DNA of 64,000 nt from Oceanospirillum sp964342385 (GCA_964342385.1 CAYFGP010000012.1:1-64000), one strand, 5' to 3'. Shown: positions 27,083 through 36,366, numbered from the stretch's first letter. Notes: a model not told the origin generated them from the letters alone. Numbers and translations: made by a program.

Positions 27083-28738
27083 TCAGCAGGCCATTGCTGT
27101 ATCCTTTGAGTCTTTATTGCTGGTAGCAGCCGCTCGACGATTGACCACTTGTTTAAACATCGAGCGCAGGTGCTTTACCGGTGCGCTGCGGTCATAGCGA
27201 ATATTCATTGGACCGCTTTGAAACAGCCGACTGTCCATAATCGTCAGGTCATGAGCAATCTCGGGGCTGAAAGCCATCTGTTGCAGTATATCCCGATGCA
27301 GATCGACACCCGGCGCGATCTCGGTCAGGCAGAGACCCTTTTCGGTTAGACGGAATACGGCGCGCTCGGTGATAAAGGTGACGCGTTGCTCCTGCTCTAC
27401 GGCATATTCACCATTAAAGGTAATTTGCTGAACCGTTTCACAGAACTTCTTCTGCTTGCCGTTTTGAATAATTTGCAGTTCGCCATTTTCAAAGCTCATC
27501 TGCTGTGGCCCTGAGGTGAAGGTGCCAAGGAAATACAGATCCTGAGTATTCTGAGTGATATTGATAAAGCCGCCAGCTCCGGCCAACTTGCTGCCAAAGC
27601 GGCTGACATTAACGTGGCCCTGTGGGCAGGTCTCTGCCAAGCCTAAAAAAGCCTGGTCTAAACCGCCGCCATCATAAGAATCAAATTGTGCCGGTTGGTC
27701 GATCACGGCATCCGCATTGCTGACTGCGCCAAAGCTTAAACCGCTGGCGGGTTGCCCGCCGATACCACCAGGCTCTACGCTGAGGGTAAAGCTATCCAGA
27801 ATACCTTCTTCTGCAGCCACTTGAGCCACCATCTCTGGCATACCGATCCCCAGATTGATCACGCCGCCTTTTTGCACTTCAAGTAGAGCGCGACGACCAA
27901 TCACCTTACGGGCATTCAGTTCGGCAGGAGTTACCTGGCTGGCGGGTGGGCGAATATCACCGCTATAGGCAGGGTTATACTGCTCGCCGAAGGTTTGTGG
28001 ATGATCTTCAGCCGGTGCCAGAATTACGTGATCCACTAAGATGCCGGGGATACGTACTCTGTCGGCAGTGAGTTGATGCTGTTCGGTAATACGTTCCACC
28101 TGAACTAACACTTTGCCGCCACTGTTCTTCACTGCCTGAGCGATAGCCAGCACATCCAATGGCAGAGCTTCTTTCTCCATGGATATATTGCCGTTTTTAT
28201 CAGCAGTGGTACCGCGTAACAAGGCAATGTCGATAGGGAAGCTTTTATAGAACAGATAATCTTCGCCGTTGATCGGCATCAGCTGAACATGATCATCCGT
28301 GGTGCGGCTATTGATTTTTCCACCTTCATAGCGAGGGTCAACAAAGGTATGCAGACCTACTTTGGAAAAGACGCCTGGGCGTCCAGCAGCAATTTCGCGA
28401 TATAGGTGGCAGATCACGCCTTGAGGCAGGTTATAGGCTTCAATCTCATTATTGATTGCCATTTCCCCCAGCTTAGGTGCTAACCCCCAATGGCCTCCGA
28501 TGACTTTGCGAACCATACCCTGATGACCAAAGTGGTTAAGGCCCCGCTCTTTGGCATCACCCTGTCCTGCGGCATAAACCAGAGACAGGTCGGCAGGTTC
28601 TCCGGTGTCTAAAAAGCGTTTTTCGATGGCTTTGGCCAGGGTTTCAGCGAAGCCGATACCAATAAAGCCACCTGTCGCCAGGGTACTGTGTGAGGGTATC
28701 AGCTGGGCGGCCTGCTCAGCAGTGATCAGTTTATCCAT
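27083..28738 (-). CDS. Acetate/propionate-type CoA-transferase (fused subunits, YdiF-like)
   Basis: A 551-residue cytoplasmic family I CoA-transferase with both halves in one chain, like YdiF or propionate CoA-transferase. The alpha half has ATGGFIGIGFAETL, with VYAAGQGDAKERGLNHF and GLAPKLG. The beta half has the GIGMPE glycine loop and the catalytic Glu322 in SVEPGGIGG. Such enzymes move CoA between short-chain acyl-CoAs and acetate or acetoacetate. A sigma-54 activator gene lies immediately upstream on the same strand, and the gap holds a candidate -24/-12 promoter, suggesting induction by a short-chain or keto acid. No thiolase or dehydrogenase is next to it. Confidence 0.9.
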   Translation of the reverse strand: MDKLITAEQAAQLIPSHSTLATGGFIGIGFAETLAKAIEKRFLDTGEPADLSLVYAAGQGDAKERGLNHFGHQGMVRKVIGGHWGLAPKLGEMAINNEIEAYNLPQGVICHLYREIAAGRPGVFSKVGLHTFVDPRYEGGKINSRTTDDHVQLMPINGEDYLFYKSFPIDIALLRGTTADKNGNISMEKEALPLDVLAIAQAVKNSGGKVLVQVERITEQHQLTADRVRIPGILVDHVILAPAEDHPQTFGEQYNPAYSGDIRPPASQVTPAELNARKVIGRRALLEVQKGGVINLGIGMPEMVAQVAAEEGILDSFTLSVEPGGIGGQPASGLSFGAVSNADAVIDQPAQFDSYDGGGLDQAFLGLAETCPQGHVNVSRFGSKLAGAGGFINITQNTQDLYFLGTFTSGPQQMSFENGELQIIQNGKQKKFCETVQQITFNGEYAVEQEQRVTFITERAVFRLTEKGLCLTEIAPGVDLHRDILQQMAFSPEIAHDLTIMDSRLFQSGPMNIRYDRSAPVKHLRSMFKQVVNRRAAATSNKDSKDTAMAC

Positions 28739-28838
28739 GACAGAACTCTCAGATTTTTTGTTATTTTTAGAGCCTTAACTTTAGTCAAGATACTCTTAAA
28801 AACAGTCTGTTAAAACAGCCAACCGCTGATATACCTGC

Positions 28839-28853
28839 TCAAACAAAGTGCCC
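28839..28853 (-). promoter_or_regulatory. Candidate sigma-54 promoter for the CoA-transferase gene
   Basis: On the minus strand GGGCAC, five bases and TTGA match the -24/-12 consensus TGGCAC-N5-TTGC except at the first and last positions. The site is about 100 bases before the CoA-transferase start and downstream of a sigma-54 activator gene. The GC of the -12 element is imperfect, so this is tentative. Confidence 0.35.
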
Positions 28854-29031
28854 TTGCCAAACTACTGACGAAAATAGTCTCCTGGGCAGTTATGTTCTTG
28901 TTTGAGTATTTCATCGAGGCTGTTGATATGAGCTCTGTTACTACAAGGATTAGGCCATGATTAGAAATTCTAATAAAAACAGATAGTTGTTAGTGCTTTG
29001 CTATAAGTTCAAGAAAGAGCTGTCTATTTTT

Positions 29032-29060
29032 TTAGACGCTTAGTGTCAATAAGTGTCTAA
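29032..29060. promoter_or_regulatory. Inverted repeat, candidate activator binding site
   Basis: TTAGACGCTTA (29032-29042) and TAAGTGTCTAA (29050-29060) match at 10 of 11 positions around a seven-base spacer. It lies about 180 bases upstream of the candidate sigma-54 promoter, a normal distance for an enhancer, and just after the activator gene's stop. A terminator is unlikely because no T run follows on either relevant strand. Confidence 0.45.
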
Positions 29061-29105
29061 GTCTTGTCTTGATGGTTTGACATTTATAGAGAGTTTTCGA
29101 ATGGT

Positions 29106-30557
29106 TTATTCTGTCTGAGCCTTTTTTAACCGGTTGTACAGTGTTGCGCGCGAGATACCGAGGCTTTTAGCGGCCGCGGTGCGATTGCCGTTATGTTGCC
29201 GGATCGCCTGTCGGATCAGCTCAAAGTCACTTTGTTGGCGCTGCTGTTGGAGGCGATTGGTTTGGGCTGATGCTGTTTGTTGAGAGGGTGCGTGTTGTGA
29301 TGGTGTATGTTGCGGCAGGTTACTCATAGTCAGTGGATCTGTTGGTAATGACGTATCGGATACCTGAATACCAAAGTCATCAGCATAGATCTGATCGCCT
29401 TCTGCCATTACACAGGCACGCTCCAAACGGTTTCTCAGCTCCCGTACATTTCCAGGCCAGTGATAGCTTTCCAGCCAGTTGATTGCTTGCTGAGAGAGGG
29501 CTAGAGGTGGCAGGTGGGTTTGCTTCTGGATCTGTAGCAGTAGATGTTGCGCCAGTACCGGAATATCTCCTGTGCGCTGGCGTAGAGGTGGTAGATCAAT
29601 GGGAAGAACATTCAGGCGATAATAGAGATCGGCGCGAAACTCGCCCTGCTGGACCAGCTCAGCCAGGTTTTTTGATGTTGCGGCAATGACACGGACATCG
29701 ACACTGATCAGGCGATTAGAGCCTAAAGCTTCTACTTCCCTCTCCTGTAGTACACGTAATAACTTAGCCTGCATGGCGAGAGGCATCTCTGCAATTTCAT
29801 CCAGAAACAGGGTGCCGCCATCAGCCAATTGAATCTTGCCAACACGACCTTTTTTATCTGCTCCGGTATAAGCGCCTGCGGCGGTGCCAAACAGCTCGGC
29901 TTCAGCTAAAGGTTCTGGCAGAGCTGCCATATTGATGCCGACAAAAGGAGCATCCCGGCGTGGCGATGCTTGATGAATGCCTTGAGCTAACAGCTCTTTG
30001 CCGGTACCGGTTTCCCCTAATAGTAAGAGTGTAGTATCCAGTTGTGCGGCTCTTAGAGCCTGGCGTTTGAGTTGCAGAATCTGGGGGGATTCACCGATCA
30101 TATCATCCAGGGCATAACGACTGGTACGCAGTAGATTCTCTTTTTCAAAACGACGGCGCAGACGGGCAAATTTATCAAACAGTGGCTGCAATTGTTCCAG
30201 ATCATCATGAAAGATCAGACCGAGTGCGCCAATGACGTTATCATCATGATCTCTCAATGGCAGGCGGTTGACCACGCACCAACGACCACTGATCTGCATA
30301 AGATCCAGGAACATGGGTTTACCGGTTTGTACCACGCGGGGCAGTTGAGAGGTAGGTAATAGTTGTTCCAGTGGCAAACCAATCGGGTCAAAATCATCGT
30401 CCAGCTGCAACATGATGCGGTAAGCCGGGCTGATCCAAGCGATCTTTAGCTCCGCATCAATGGCAATCGCACCTTGGCAGGCCTTGGCCAGCTGATCCAG
30501 CAGAGTGGCATAGTGAGCATCGCAGGAGAGGAGTTGCAGTAGGTTTTGGGTGCTCAT
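29106..30557 (-). CDS. Sigma-54-dependent transcriptional activator (PAS-AAA+-Fis)
   Basis: A 483-residue enhancer-binding protein. An N-terminal PAS-like sensor (about 15-125; AIDAELKIAWISPAYRIML, RWCVVNRLPLRDHDDNVIG) precedes the AAA+ domain (about 150-380). That domain has Walker A GETGTGKE, the sigma-54 contact loop GAYTGA (Tyr in place of the commoner Phe, a known functional variant), Walker B GTLFLDEI and the R-finger region FRADLYYRLNVLPI. A Gln-rich linker leads to a Fis-type helix-turn-helix (NRTAAAKSLGISRATLYNRL). It lies upstream of and in line with the CoA-transferase gene and probably controls it. ATG 30557 lacks a strong ribosome site. Confidence 0.92.
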   Translation of the reverse strand: MSTQNLLQLLSCDAHYATLLDQLAKACQGAIAIDAELKIAWISPAYRIMLQLDDDFDPIGLPLEQLLPTSQLPRVVQTGKPMFLDLMQISGRWCVVNRLPLRDHDDNVIGALGLIFHDDLEQLQPLFDKFARLRRRFEKENLLRTSRYALDDMIGESPQILQLKRQALRAAQLDTTLLLLGETGTGKELLAQGIHQASPRRDAPFVGINMAALPEPLAEAELFGTAAGAYTGADKKGRVGKIQLADGGTLFLDEIAEMPLAMQAKLLRVLQEREVEALGSNRLISVDVRVIAATSKNLAELVQQGEFRADLYYRLNVLPIDLPPLRQRTGDIPVLAQHLLLQIQKQTHLPPLALSQQAINWLESYHWPGNVRELRNRLERACVMAEGDQIYADDFGIQVSDTSLPTDPLTMSNLPQHTPSQHAPSQQTASAQTNRLQQQRQQSDFELIRQAIRQHNGNRTAAAKSLGISRATLYNRLKKAQTE

Positions 30558-30723
30558 CGTGGTGTGGTCTCAGCTCTTTTAATGGCTATTCAAACAGCTT
30601 ATTACAAACCCTCTGCATAAGGGATTGTCGGATCGGACGAGAAGTTTTTCAGCAAATAGTCGAATTTTACTGCTAGCCCACAGTCTGTAAGGATAAAATA
30701 ACACGTCCAGATAAGAGGTGACC

Positions 30724-31245
30724 ATGCAGTTACAAGATGTTGATAAAGCAGCGTATTTAAAGCTGAGCCGAAAAGTCAGTATTATCCTGATTATTTGTTT
30801 TGCTGTTAGTGCCATGGCCGGTGGCCAGATATTGGTACACACTCTGGGTAACCCCGAGGGGGGGAACTTCTATTTAAATTTGGCTGGTGTATTGGTTGGT
30901 ATTCTGGTCACCAGTTTGTTGTTTTCCTTCTATCGCAATGACCCGCGTCTGGAATCCCTGCTTTATGTTTTTCGTTTGAAGCGTATGCTGGCGCGGGTTA
31001 CGAATCGCATGCATAAGTTGAAAAAACTGTCTGAGCAGGGCAATCACAACGCCCGTATTATTCTACGTTTCTACTATGATGGTTTGCTGCAGGTGTATTT
31101 TCTGGAAAGCAACGAATATGGCCAGACCGAGCTTGAAAAAGAGCAGCAGACATTCCTGGCGACACTATCTGAGGAACAGCTGGATCAGGCGTTACCTGTA
31201 ATCGAGCCAGAGTTAATTGAAGCTACGGCTAAGTTAGCGGATTGA
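30724..31245 (+). CDS. DUF3087 family membrane protein
   Basis: A 173-residue protein with two hydrophobic helices (about 20-40, IILIICFAVSAMAGGQI, and about 52-72, NLAGVLVGILVTSLLFSF). A cytoplasmic helical part follows (RLKRMLARVTNRMHKLKKL, FYYDGLLQVYFLE). This matches the DUF3087 family of gammaproteobacterial inner-membrane proteins; the function is unknown. ATG 30724 is preceded by AAGAGGTG; a GTG two codons upstream is part of that site. It is divergent from the sigma-54 activator and stands alone. Confidence 0.8.
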   Translation: MQLQDVDKAAYLKLSRKVSIILIICFAVSAMAGGQILVHTLGNPEGGNFYLNLAGVLVGILVTSLLFSFYRNDPRLESLLYVFRLKRMLARVTNRMHKLKKLSEQGNHNARIILRFYYDGLLQVYFLESNEYGQTELEKEQQTFLATLSEEQLDQALPVIEPELIEATAKLAD

Positions 31246-31351
31246 TATGATGGGATAGGCATTAGACTGATTAAAATGGATCTGTCTAATGCCAGGTAAT
31301 GGATGATCCCGGTGCCGTTAAACGCTGAGTCGTTCTCAGAGATTGTTGTTC

Positions 31352-32320
31352 TCAGGGGCTATTATTCTCAGAGTTTGATTGGCCTGCCGCAGAAGAGCTT
31401 TCTTCGCCTGTGAGTTGTCTATCAGGCAGCGGTCTGGGCTTCAGATGACGTTGCCTGCCGTCCCTTCGTGATAGTTCGGTGCCGCAGTATTTGCAGTAAT
31501 CGGCGTCTGCCTCATGGCCTTCTTCACCGCAACCATGACATACCAGCATCATATGACGCTTCATGGTTTGGGATAGCTCTACTGTGACAATTCCCGTAGG
31601 TACTGCAATCACACCGTAACCCATAATCATGACGACCGCAGATAAGAACTGACCAATGTTGGTTTGAGGCGTGATATCGCCATAGCCCACAGTGGTGAGC
31701 GTGACCACCGCCCAGTAGATACTGCGGGGGATGCTGCTAAAGCCATTTTTTGGACCTTCGATGACATACATCAGAGAGCCAAAGATCACCACCATGGTGA
31801 GCACGGTAAACAGAAATACCGTAATTTTACGCCGACTGGCACGCATCGCCTTGGTGAGTGCTGCTGCTTCGCCAACATAATGAAAGAGCTTAAGAATCCG
31901 GAAGATTCTTAGCACCCGGATCAGGCGCACCACCAACATCACCTGAGTGCCGGCAAAAAACAGGCTCAGGTAGGTAGGAATAATACACAGTAGATCAATC
32001 AGGCCAAAAAAGCTGGTGGCGTATTTCAGCGGCTTACCGATGGAGTACAGTCGTAGCAGGTACTCCAGGGTAAAGATGATGGTGAAAAACCACTCGGCAA
32101 TATAAAGCTCACGGTGCCAGACCTGATGGATGGATTCCACGCTATCCAGCATCACCAGGCCTACGCTGATCACGATGCAGGCGATCAGGCTGAGATCAAA
32201 ACCTCTGGCCAGAGGTGTATTGGCCTCGAAGATCACATGATAGATCCAGGCGCGATGCCCGGTTGGTTTAGCAGAGTTCTGCGAGCTCATTTTGTCCGTA
32301 TCCCATCTTTTATCGTTCAT
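31352..32320 (-). CDS. Voltage-gated-type potassium channel with C-terminal zinc ribbon
   Basis: A 322-residue six-helix ion channel (VIC family). S1-S4 lie at about 40-175, with Arg-rich S4 around VVRLIRVLRIFRILKLF. The pore loop has the selectivity filter TVGYGD and S6 follows. After S6 a cytoplasmic tail has two CxxC pairs (CHGC and CKYC), a likely zinc ribbon, and then a basic, polar end. KvAP-like channels of this type conduct K+. The first ATG is four bases after the upstream CYTH gene's stop, suggesting coupling; an ATG ten codons later (32290) is an alternative with a slightly better ribosome site. Confidence 0.88.
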   Translation of the reverse strand: MNDKRWDTDKMSSQNSAKPTGHRAWIYHVIFEANTPLARGFDLSLIACIVISVGLVMLDSVESIHQVWHRELYIAEWFFTIIFTLEYLLRLYSIGKPLKYATSFFGLIDLLCIIPTYLSLFFAGTQVMLVVRLIRVLRIFRILKLFHYVGEAAALTKAMRASRRKITVFLFTVLTMVVIFGSLMYVIEGPKNGFSSIPRSIYWAVVTLTTVGYGDITPQTNIGQFLSAVVMIMGYGVIAVPTGIVTVELSQTMKRHMMLVCHGCGEEGHEADADYCKYCGTELSRRDGRQRHLKPRPLPDRQLTGEESSSAAGQSNSENNSP

Positions 32321-32324
32321 GCTA

Positions 32325-33788
32325 TCAATGGGTTTGAAGATTTTTCTTCAGAGTATTAAAGCTCAGTGCGACACGACCCAGTTCTAATACCTTGTTGTAT
32401 TGATCCTTCTGGTTGTTTGTCAGCAGTGCAGGTTCAATTTTTTGGTTGTCATTGATTAGATTCTGAATCGCCAGTTCTTCAGACATCAGGCCGCCTAGTT
32501 CATTGATTAATTCAATCAGTTCATTAGCTTCATGAATCAGATGTTTGGTGCCGAGCCCAGGGGTTGGATTCTGGTAGTTTGTCCAGCGAATTAGGTGTAG
32601 CAAAGGGGATGCCTGTTTTAACCACAGAATTTTATCTGTTGGGTGTAGTGGAAGCTGTACCCGGCTCAGCAGGTCCTGGAAGATGGACTCGTTATCGTGG
32701 AATGGCTGAGATAGATCTTCGTGACTTAGAATATGTAGCCATTGCATCGCCTCCAGCAGGGTTTGCCCCATCCAAGGTTCATTAATAATGGTGTGATACT
32801 GACTGTTAAGCAGGGAAAAGTCTGCTTGTTGCTGGAGTAATGAGGGGCTATTTTCCAGTCGTTGCCAAGCCTGGCTTTGTCGGTAGATATTCACCATGTG
32901 TTCCAGGTTATAGGTGAACATGCGCAGTTTATAAGTCAGATAAGAGGGCATCTTGAGTACTTTGCTGATACCGCTGGAACGGTTCAAGTGGTAGCAACAC
33001 CAGCGCAGTTGTAATAACGATTCATACAAGCTTTCAAGGTGCAGCCAATTGCGATCAAAAGCCAGCGTATCCCGGGCGGCAATAAAGTGATCCAGTTCGA
33101 TTTGTGCCGCTTTTACCAAACCATCATAGGTATCAAAAGACGGAACCCGATCGACCTTCGTGCCTGCCAAATGTGGCGCAAACAAGCGATAACCTCGCTG
33201 AGCTTTGCTGATATTGCTCAGCTGTATCGGAATCTCGTCACTTAGATCATGAGCGATCTTAAATAGTAGGTCGCTTTCACCTGTAATCAGTTCTAGTTCT
33301 ATTTCACTGATGGGGTCTTGGTGTTCACCTGCGAGGGCTGCGCCATTATCCAGAACCATCTCAATTTCGGCCTGCATCTGATCAACGCTGACATCTAACA
33401 GCCACTTCTTGCGGGTGAAGTTGGTTTCAAACGCTGGTTTCAGGTTTTGCGCCAAGTGATCGGCATCAAGTGGTGCGGGCCACAGCGAGGGATCGATATG
33501 CTCCAGTTCGAGCTCGGGACCTTTTACAGTCCACTCCCATTCCCCTCGTTGATGCAGGCCGCCGCTGCCATTGCCCGCCGTTTTCAGGGTCTGAATATAT
33601 TGATCACCGGCTTTGCGAACCCTTAAAGCAACTCTGGCGCGATTCAGGTCCAGGTTATCAGTATCAAAGTAGATATTGATTAACTCTTTACTGTCATAGC
33701 TGCGCGCCTGTTGCAGTACCCGATGCTGTTTGAGCAGATCACCTGCTTGGGCTGGAATTGCCAGTTTCAGTTCAATTTCCTTGGCCAT
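32325..33788 (-). CDS. CYTH domain protein (triphosphatase-like) with helical C-terminal domain
   Basis: A 487-residue cytoplasmic protein. The N-terminal CYTH domain (about 1-205) carries the hallmark EIELKL, followed by NIYFDTDNLDL, ALRVRK, YIQTLK and EIEMVLDNG, the tunnel residues of triphosphate-binding enzymes such as inorganic triphosphatase YgiF. The C-terminal 270 residues are helical and occupy the place of a CHAD domain, but the usual VHxxRVxxRR pattern is degraded or absent (LQLRWCCYHLNRSSGISK is the nearest). It would hydrolyse or bind inorganic tripolyphosphate. ATG 33788 follows GAGGATG. It is four bases upstream of the K+ channel gene and divergent from the phosphate uptake pair, a fitting neighbourhood. 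Confidence 0.82.
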   Translation of the reverse strand: MAKEIELKLAIPAQAGDLLKQHRVLQQARSYDSKELINIYFDTDNLDLNRARVALRVRKAGDQYIQTLKTAGNGSGGLHQRGEWEWTVKGPELELEHIDPSLWPAPLDADHLAQNLKPAFETNFTRKKWLLDVSVDQMQAEIEMVLDNGAALAGEHQDPISEIELELITGESDLLFKIAHDLSDEIPIQLSNISKAQRGYRLFAPHLAGTKVDRVPSFDTYDGLVKAAQIELDHFIAARDTLAFDRNWLHLESLYESLLQLRWCCYHLNRSSGISKVLKMPSYLTYKLRMFTYNLEHMVNIYRQSQAWQRLENSPSLLQQQADFSLLNSQYHTIINEPWMGQTLLEAMQWLHILSHEDLSQPFHDNESIFQDLLSRVQLPLHPTDKILWLKQASPLLHLIRWTNYQNPTPGLGTKHLIHEANELIELINELGGLMSEELAIQNLINDNQKIEPALLTNNQKDQYNKVLELGRVALSFNTLKKNLQTH

Positions 33789-33978
33789 GACATCCTCGGT
33801 GAGATAGTGAGAAATTTAGATAGGTTTTACTTCATTCTACTGTGCAAATGTCGGTTCGCCAAAAGAGTAAAAAATGCCTTTGCTGTAATAAAACTGAAAT
33901 ATAACTGTCACATAGTCTTTCTTATCATAGAAATATTACATTTTTATCAAAAAAAGATGACGTGAAGCAGAATTTTTT

Positions 33979-34008
33979 ATGACATTTTTTGAATCCTGCT
34001 TTTATACT
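33979..34008 (+). promoter_or_regulatory. Sigma-70 promoter for the PhoU-like/PiT genes
   Basis: ATGACA (33979-33984), 18 bases and TATACT (34003-34008) each match consensus at five of six positions, about 33 bases before the start at 34042. CTGTCACATAG lies further upstream but no second Pho-box half is spaced correctly. Confidence 0.5.
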
Positions 34009-34041
34009 TCGCACCAGATTTAATACCCCAAGGTGAAGACC

Positions 34042-34716
34042 ATGAGTAACGCATTTTCCAAGCTATTTGGGCGCTCTCCTTTTGGCCCCATGCAGGAACA
34101 TATGTCGAAGTCCTATGCGTGTGCTGAGCAGCTGATTCCTTTCTTTTCAGCGGTGTTGGCAGAGGATTGGCAGGAAGCTGAAACACTGCAGCAGAAAATT
34201 TCTGGTTTGGAAAACGAGGCGGATGATATCAAGGCAAAAATCCGTGCCAACCTGCCGGAAAGCCTGTTTATGCCCGTGCCTCGTTCTGACTTGTTAGAGT
34301 TGTTAACTGTACAGGACAAAATTGCGAATAAGACGAAGGATATTGCCGGCATCATGCTGGGTCGCCAGATGAAGATTCCGGCTGAACTGGCGGAAGATAT
34401 GGTGGCTTACGTACAAAAAGCGGTTGCTGCTTCCGAGCAAGCTAAAGTGGCAATGAGCGAAATTGATGAGCTGCTGGAAACGGGCTTTGGTCGTCATGAG
34501 TCTGACCTGGTGAAAGGCATGATTCAGAAGATCGATCAGTACGAACACGAGGCAGACAAGCTGCAGGTAGAGATTCGCGCCAAGCTGTTCAAGCTGGAAG
34601 CTGATCTGCCACCGGTAGACGTGATGTTTATGTACAAAATTATCGACTGGATCGGTGATCTGTCTGACCGTGCTGAACGCGTCGGCAGTCGTCTGCAGAT
34701 CCTACTGGCGAAATAA
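34042..34716 (+). CDS. PhoU-like TIGR00153/DUF47 family phosphate transport regulator
   Basis: A 224-residue all-helical cytoplasmic protein of the DUF47/TIGR00153 family, distantly related to PhoU. It shows SNAFSKLFGRSPFGPMQEH at the N terminus, EADDIKAKIRANLPESLFMPVPRSDLLELL in the centre and YEHEADKLQVEIRAKLF later; the ExxxD metal-cluster motifs of PhoU occur as ENEADDIK and EHEADKL. It is encoded 78 bases before a PiT transporter, the standard pairing, and is thought to modulate that transporter. ATG 34042 follows AAGGTG; a GTG three codons earlier is less likely. Confidence 0.92.
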   Translation: MSNAFSKLFGRSPFGPMQEHMSKSYACAEQLIPFFSAVLAEDWQEAETLQQKISGLENEADDIKAKIRANLPESLFMPVPRSDLLELLTVQDKIANKTKDIAGIMLGRQMKIPAELAEDMVAYVQKAVAASEQAKVAMSEIDELLETGFGRHESDLVKGMIQKIDQYEHEADKLQVEIRAKLFKLEADLPPVDVMFMYKIIDWIGDLSDRAERVGSRLQILLAK

Positions 34717-34794
34717 TCGACTGGCAAAAATAAAGGTGCAACAACAAGCGCCGTTTGCTGACTGAATAACGAAAAACGACTTAACGGTTATTTT

Positions 34795-36063
34795 ATGGAA
34801 ATTATTGTTCAATACGCCGACGTCTTTATCATTCTGGCCTGTGTCTTTGGCTTCTTTATGGCCTGGGGTGTAGGTGCTAACGACGTGGCTAACGCCATGG
34901 GGACCTCCGTGGGTTCCAAAGCGATTACCATCAAGCAGGCGATTCTGATTGCGATCCTGTTTGAGTTTGCCGGTGCTTATCTGGCCGGTGGAGAGGTAAC
35001 GGCGACCATTCGTAAAGGCATTATCGATCCGGCGCTGATGGCGGATACGCCTGAACTGCTGGTGTACGGTATGCTGGCTTCTCTGCTGGCGGCTGGTATC
35101 TGGCTGTTGGTTGCGACGCACTTTGGCTGGCCGGTATCGACCACGCACTCCATTGTCGGTGCGATTGTCGGTTTTGCTGCCGTGGGTATCTCTGTTGAAG
35201 CGGTCGCCTGGGCTAAAGTAGGTAAGATCGCTGCCAGTTGGGTGGTATCACCGCTGCTGGCAGGTACCATCGGCTTTATGCTGTTCCGCAGTGTACAGAA
35301 TCTGATTCTGGAAAAAGACGATCCGTTTGCTAACGCTAAGCGCTACGTGCCTTTTTATATGTTCCTGGTGGGTTTCATTATCGCCATGGTAACTCTGCTG
35401 AAAGGTCTGAAGCATGTGGGTCTGCACCTGTCCTTCCTGCAGTCTGCTCTGTGGTCGCTAGTGATCGGTGCGATCATTATGGCTATTGGTGTAATGCTGC
35501 TTAAAAAGATCAAGCGTGATGAGCAAGCTGATAAAGAGTTCCACTTCTCCAGTGTTGAGAAAGTGTTCGGCGTACTGATGATGTTCACCGCCTGTGCCAT
35601 GGCGTTTGCTCACGGTTCCAACGACGTAGCCAATGCGGTCGGTCCTCTGGCAGCGGTTGTGGGTGTGGTTCAGTCTGGTGGTGAGATCGCCAGCAAATCC
35701 GCTATGCCTTCCTGGGTTCTGCTACTGGGTGCTGGTGGTATTGTTGCGGGTCTGGTGATGTATGGTCACAAGGTAATCGCGACGGTGGGTACTAATATTA
35801 CTGAACTGACGCCAAGCCGTGGTTTTGCTGCGACTCTGGCAGCTGCAACTACGGTAGTAGTCGCTTCTGGTACTGGTCTGCCAATCTCCACTACGCACAC
35901 GCTGGTTGGTGCGGTACTGGGTGTGGGTCTGGCTCGTGGTATTGCTGCACTGAACATGAATATCGTGAAAACCATCTTTATGTCATGGATTATCACGCTG
36001 CCAGCCGGTGCTGCGCTGTCTATTCTGTTCTTCTTCGTACTGAAAGGCGTCTTTGGCGGTTAA
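34795..36063 (+). CDS. Inorganic phosphate transporter, PiT family
   Basis: A 422-residue inner-membrane transporter for phosphate (likely metal-phosphate/H+ symport), with about ten hydrophobic helices. The duplicated PiT signature is complete: GANDVANAMGTSVGSKA near residues 27-43 and GSNDVANAVGPLAAV near 276-290, with WPVSTTHSIVGA and LPISTTHTLVGAVLG marking the two repeats. A cytoplasmic loop in the middle is basic. It follows the PhoU-like gene and ends before a strong terminator. Confidence 0.94.
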   Translation: MEIIVQYADVFIILACVFGFFMAWGVGANDVANAMGTSVGSKAITIKQAILIAILFEFAGAYLAGGEVTATIRKGIIDPALMADTPELLVYGMLASLLAAGIWLLVATHFGWPVSTTHSIVGAIVGFAAVGISVEAVAWAKVGKIAASWVVSPLLAGTIGFMLFRSVQNLILEKDDPFANAKRYVPFYMFLVGFIIAMVTLLKGLKHVGLHLSFLQSALWSLVIGAIIMAIGVMLLKKIKRDEQADKEFHFSSVEKVFGVLMMFTACAMAFAHGSNDVANAVGPLAAVVGVVQSGGEIASKSAMPSWVLLLGAGGIVAGLVMYGHKVIATVGTNITELTPSRGFAATLAAATTVVVASGTGLPISTTHTLVGAVLGVGLARGIAALNMNIVKTIFMSWIITLPAGAALSILFFFVLKGVFGG

Positions 36064-36366
36064 TCCCCGCGATTAATGTAATTAACCGTGGTTGTTAACC
36101 CTGGCGGTTGATCGATCTGATTTAACCGTCGTGGTGTTATCATCATAACGCTTTGCTTTAAGAAATGGCGGCCTTTTAGGTCGCCATTTTTGTTTCTATA
36201 GTGTTTTTTCCTGTGTTGTCTATTCCTGATCTGTCTTGAAAGTTTGATCCTGATGCAGGGTTAGTCCGATAGTGTCGTCTTTCTTCTTGTCGTGCTGGAG
36301 ACTACAATCAGCATAACTGAACCCTTAGACTTCTTTGATCAACCCGCTGAGTTGGACTGACAGAAA
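36064..36366. other. 303-base gap between pit and argA
   Basis: It holds the terminator at 36163-36192 and, before it, several copies of TTAACCGT/TTAACCCT. No gene is visible and no ARG box or strong promoter for argA can be made out. Confidence 0.4.
36163..36192 (+). terminator. Intrinsic terminator of the phosphate transporter gene
   Basis: AAATGGCGGCC (36163-36173) pairs with GGTCGCCATTT (36179-36189), one G-T wobble, and a T run follows. Confidence 0.85.

Noticed and set aside
33900..33925. Pho box upstream of the PhoU-like/PiT genes
   Set aside because: CTGTCAC is present once, but a second half is not found at the required 11-base spacing.
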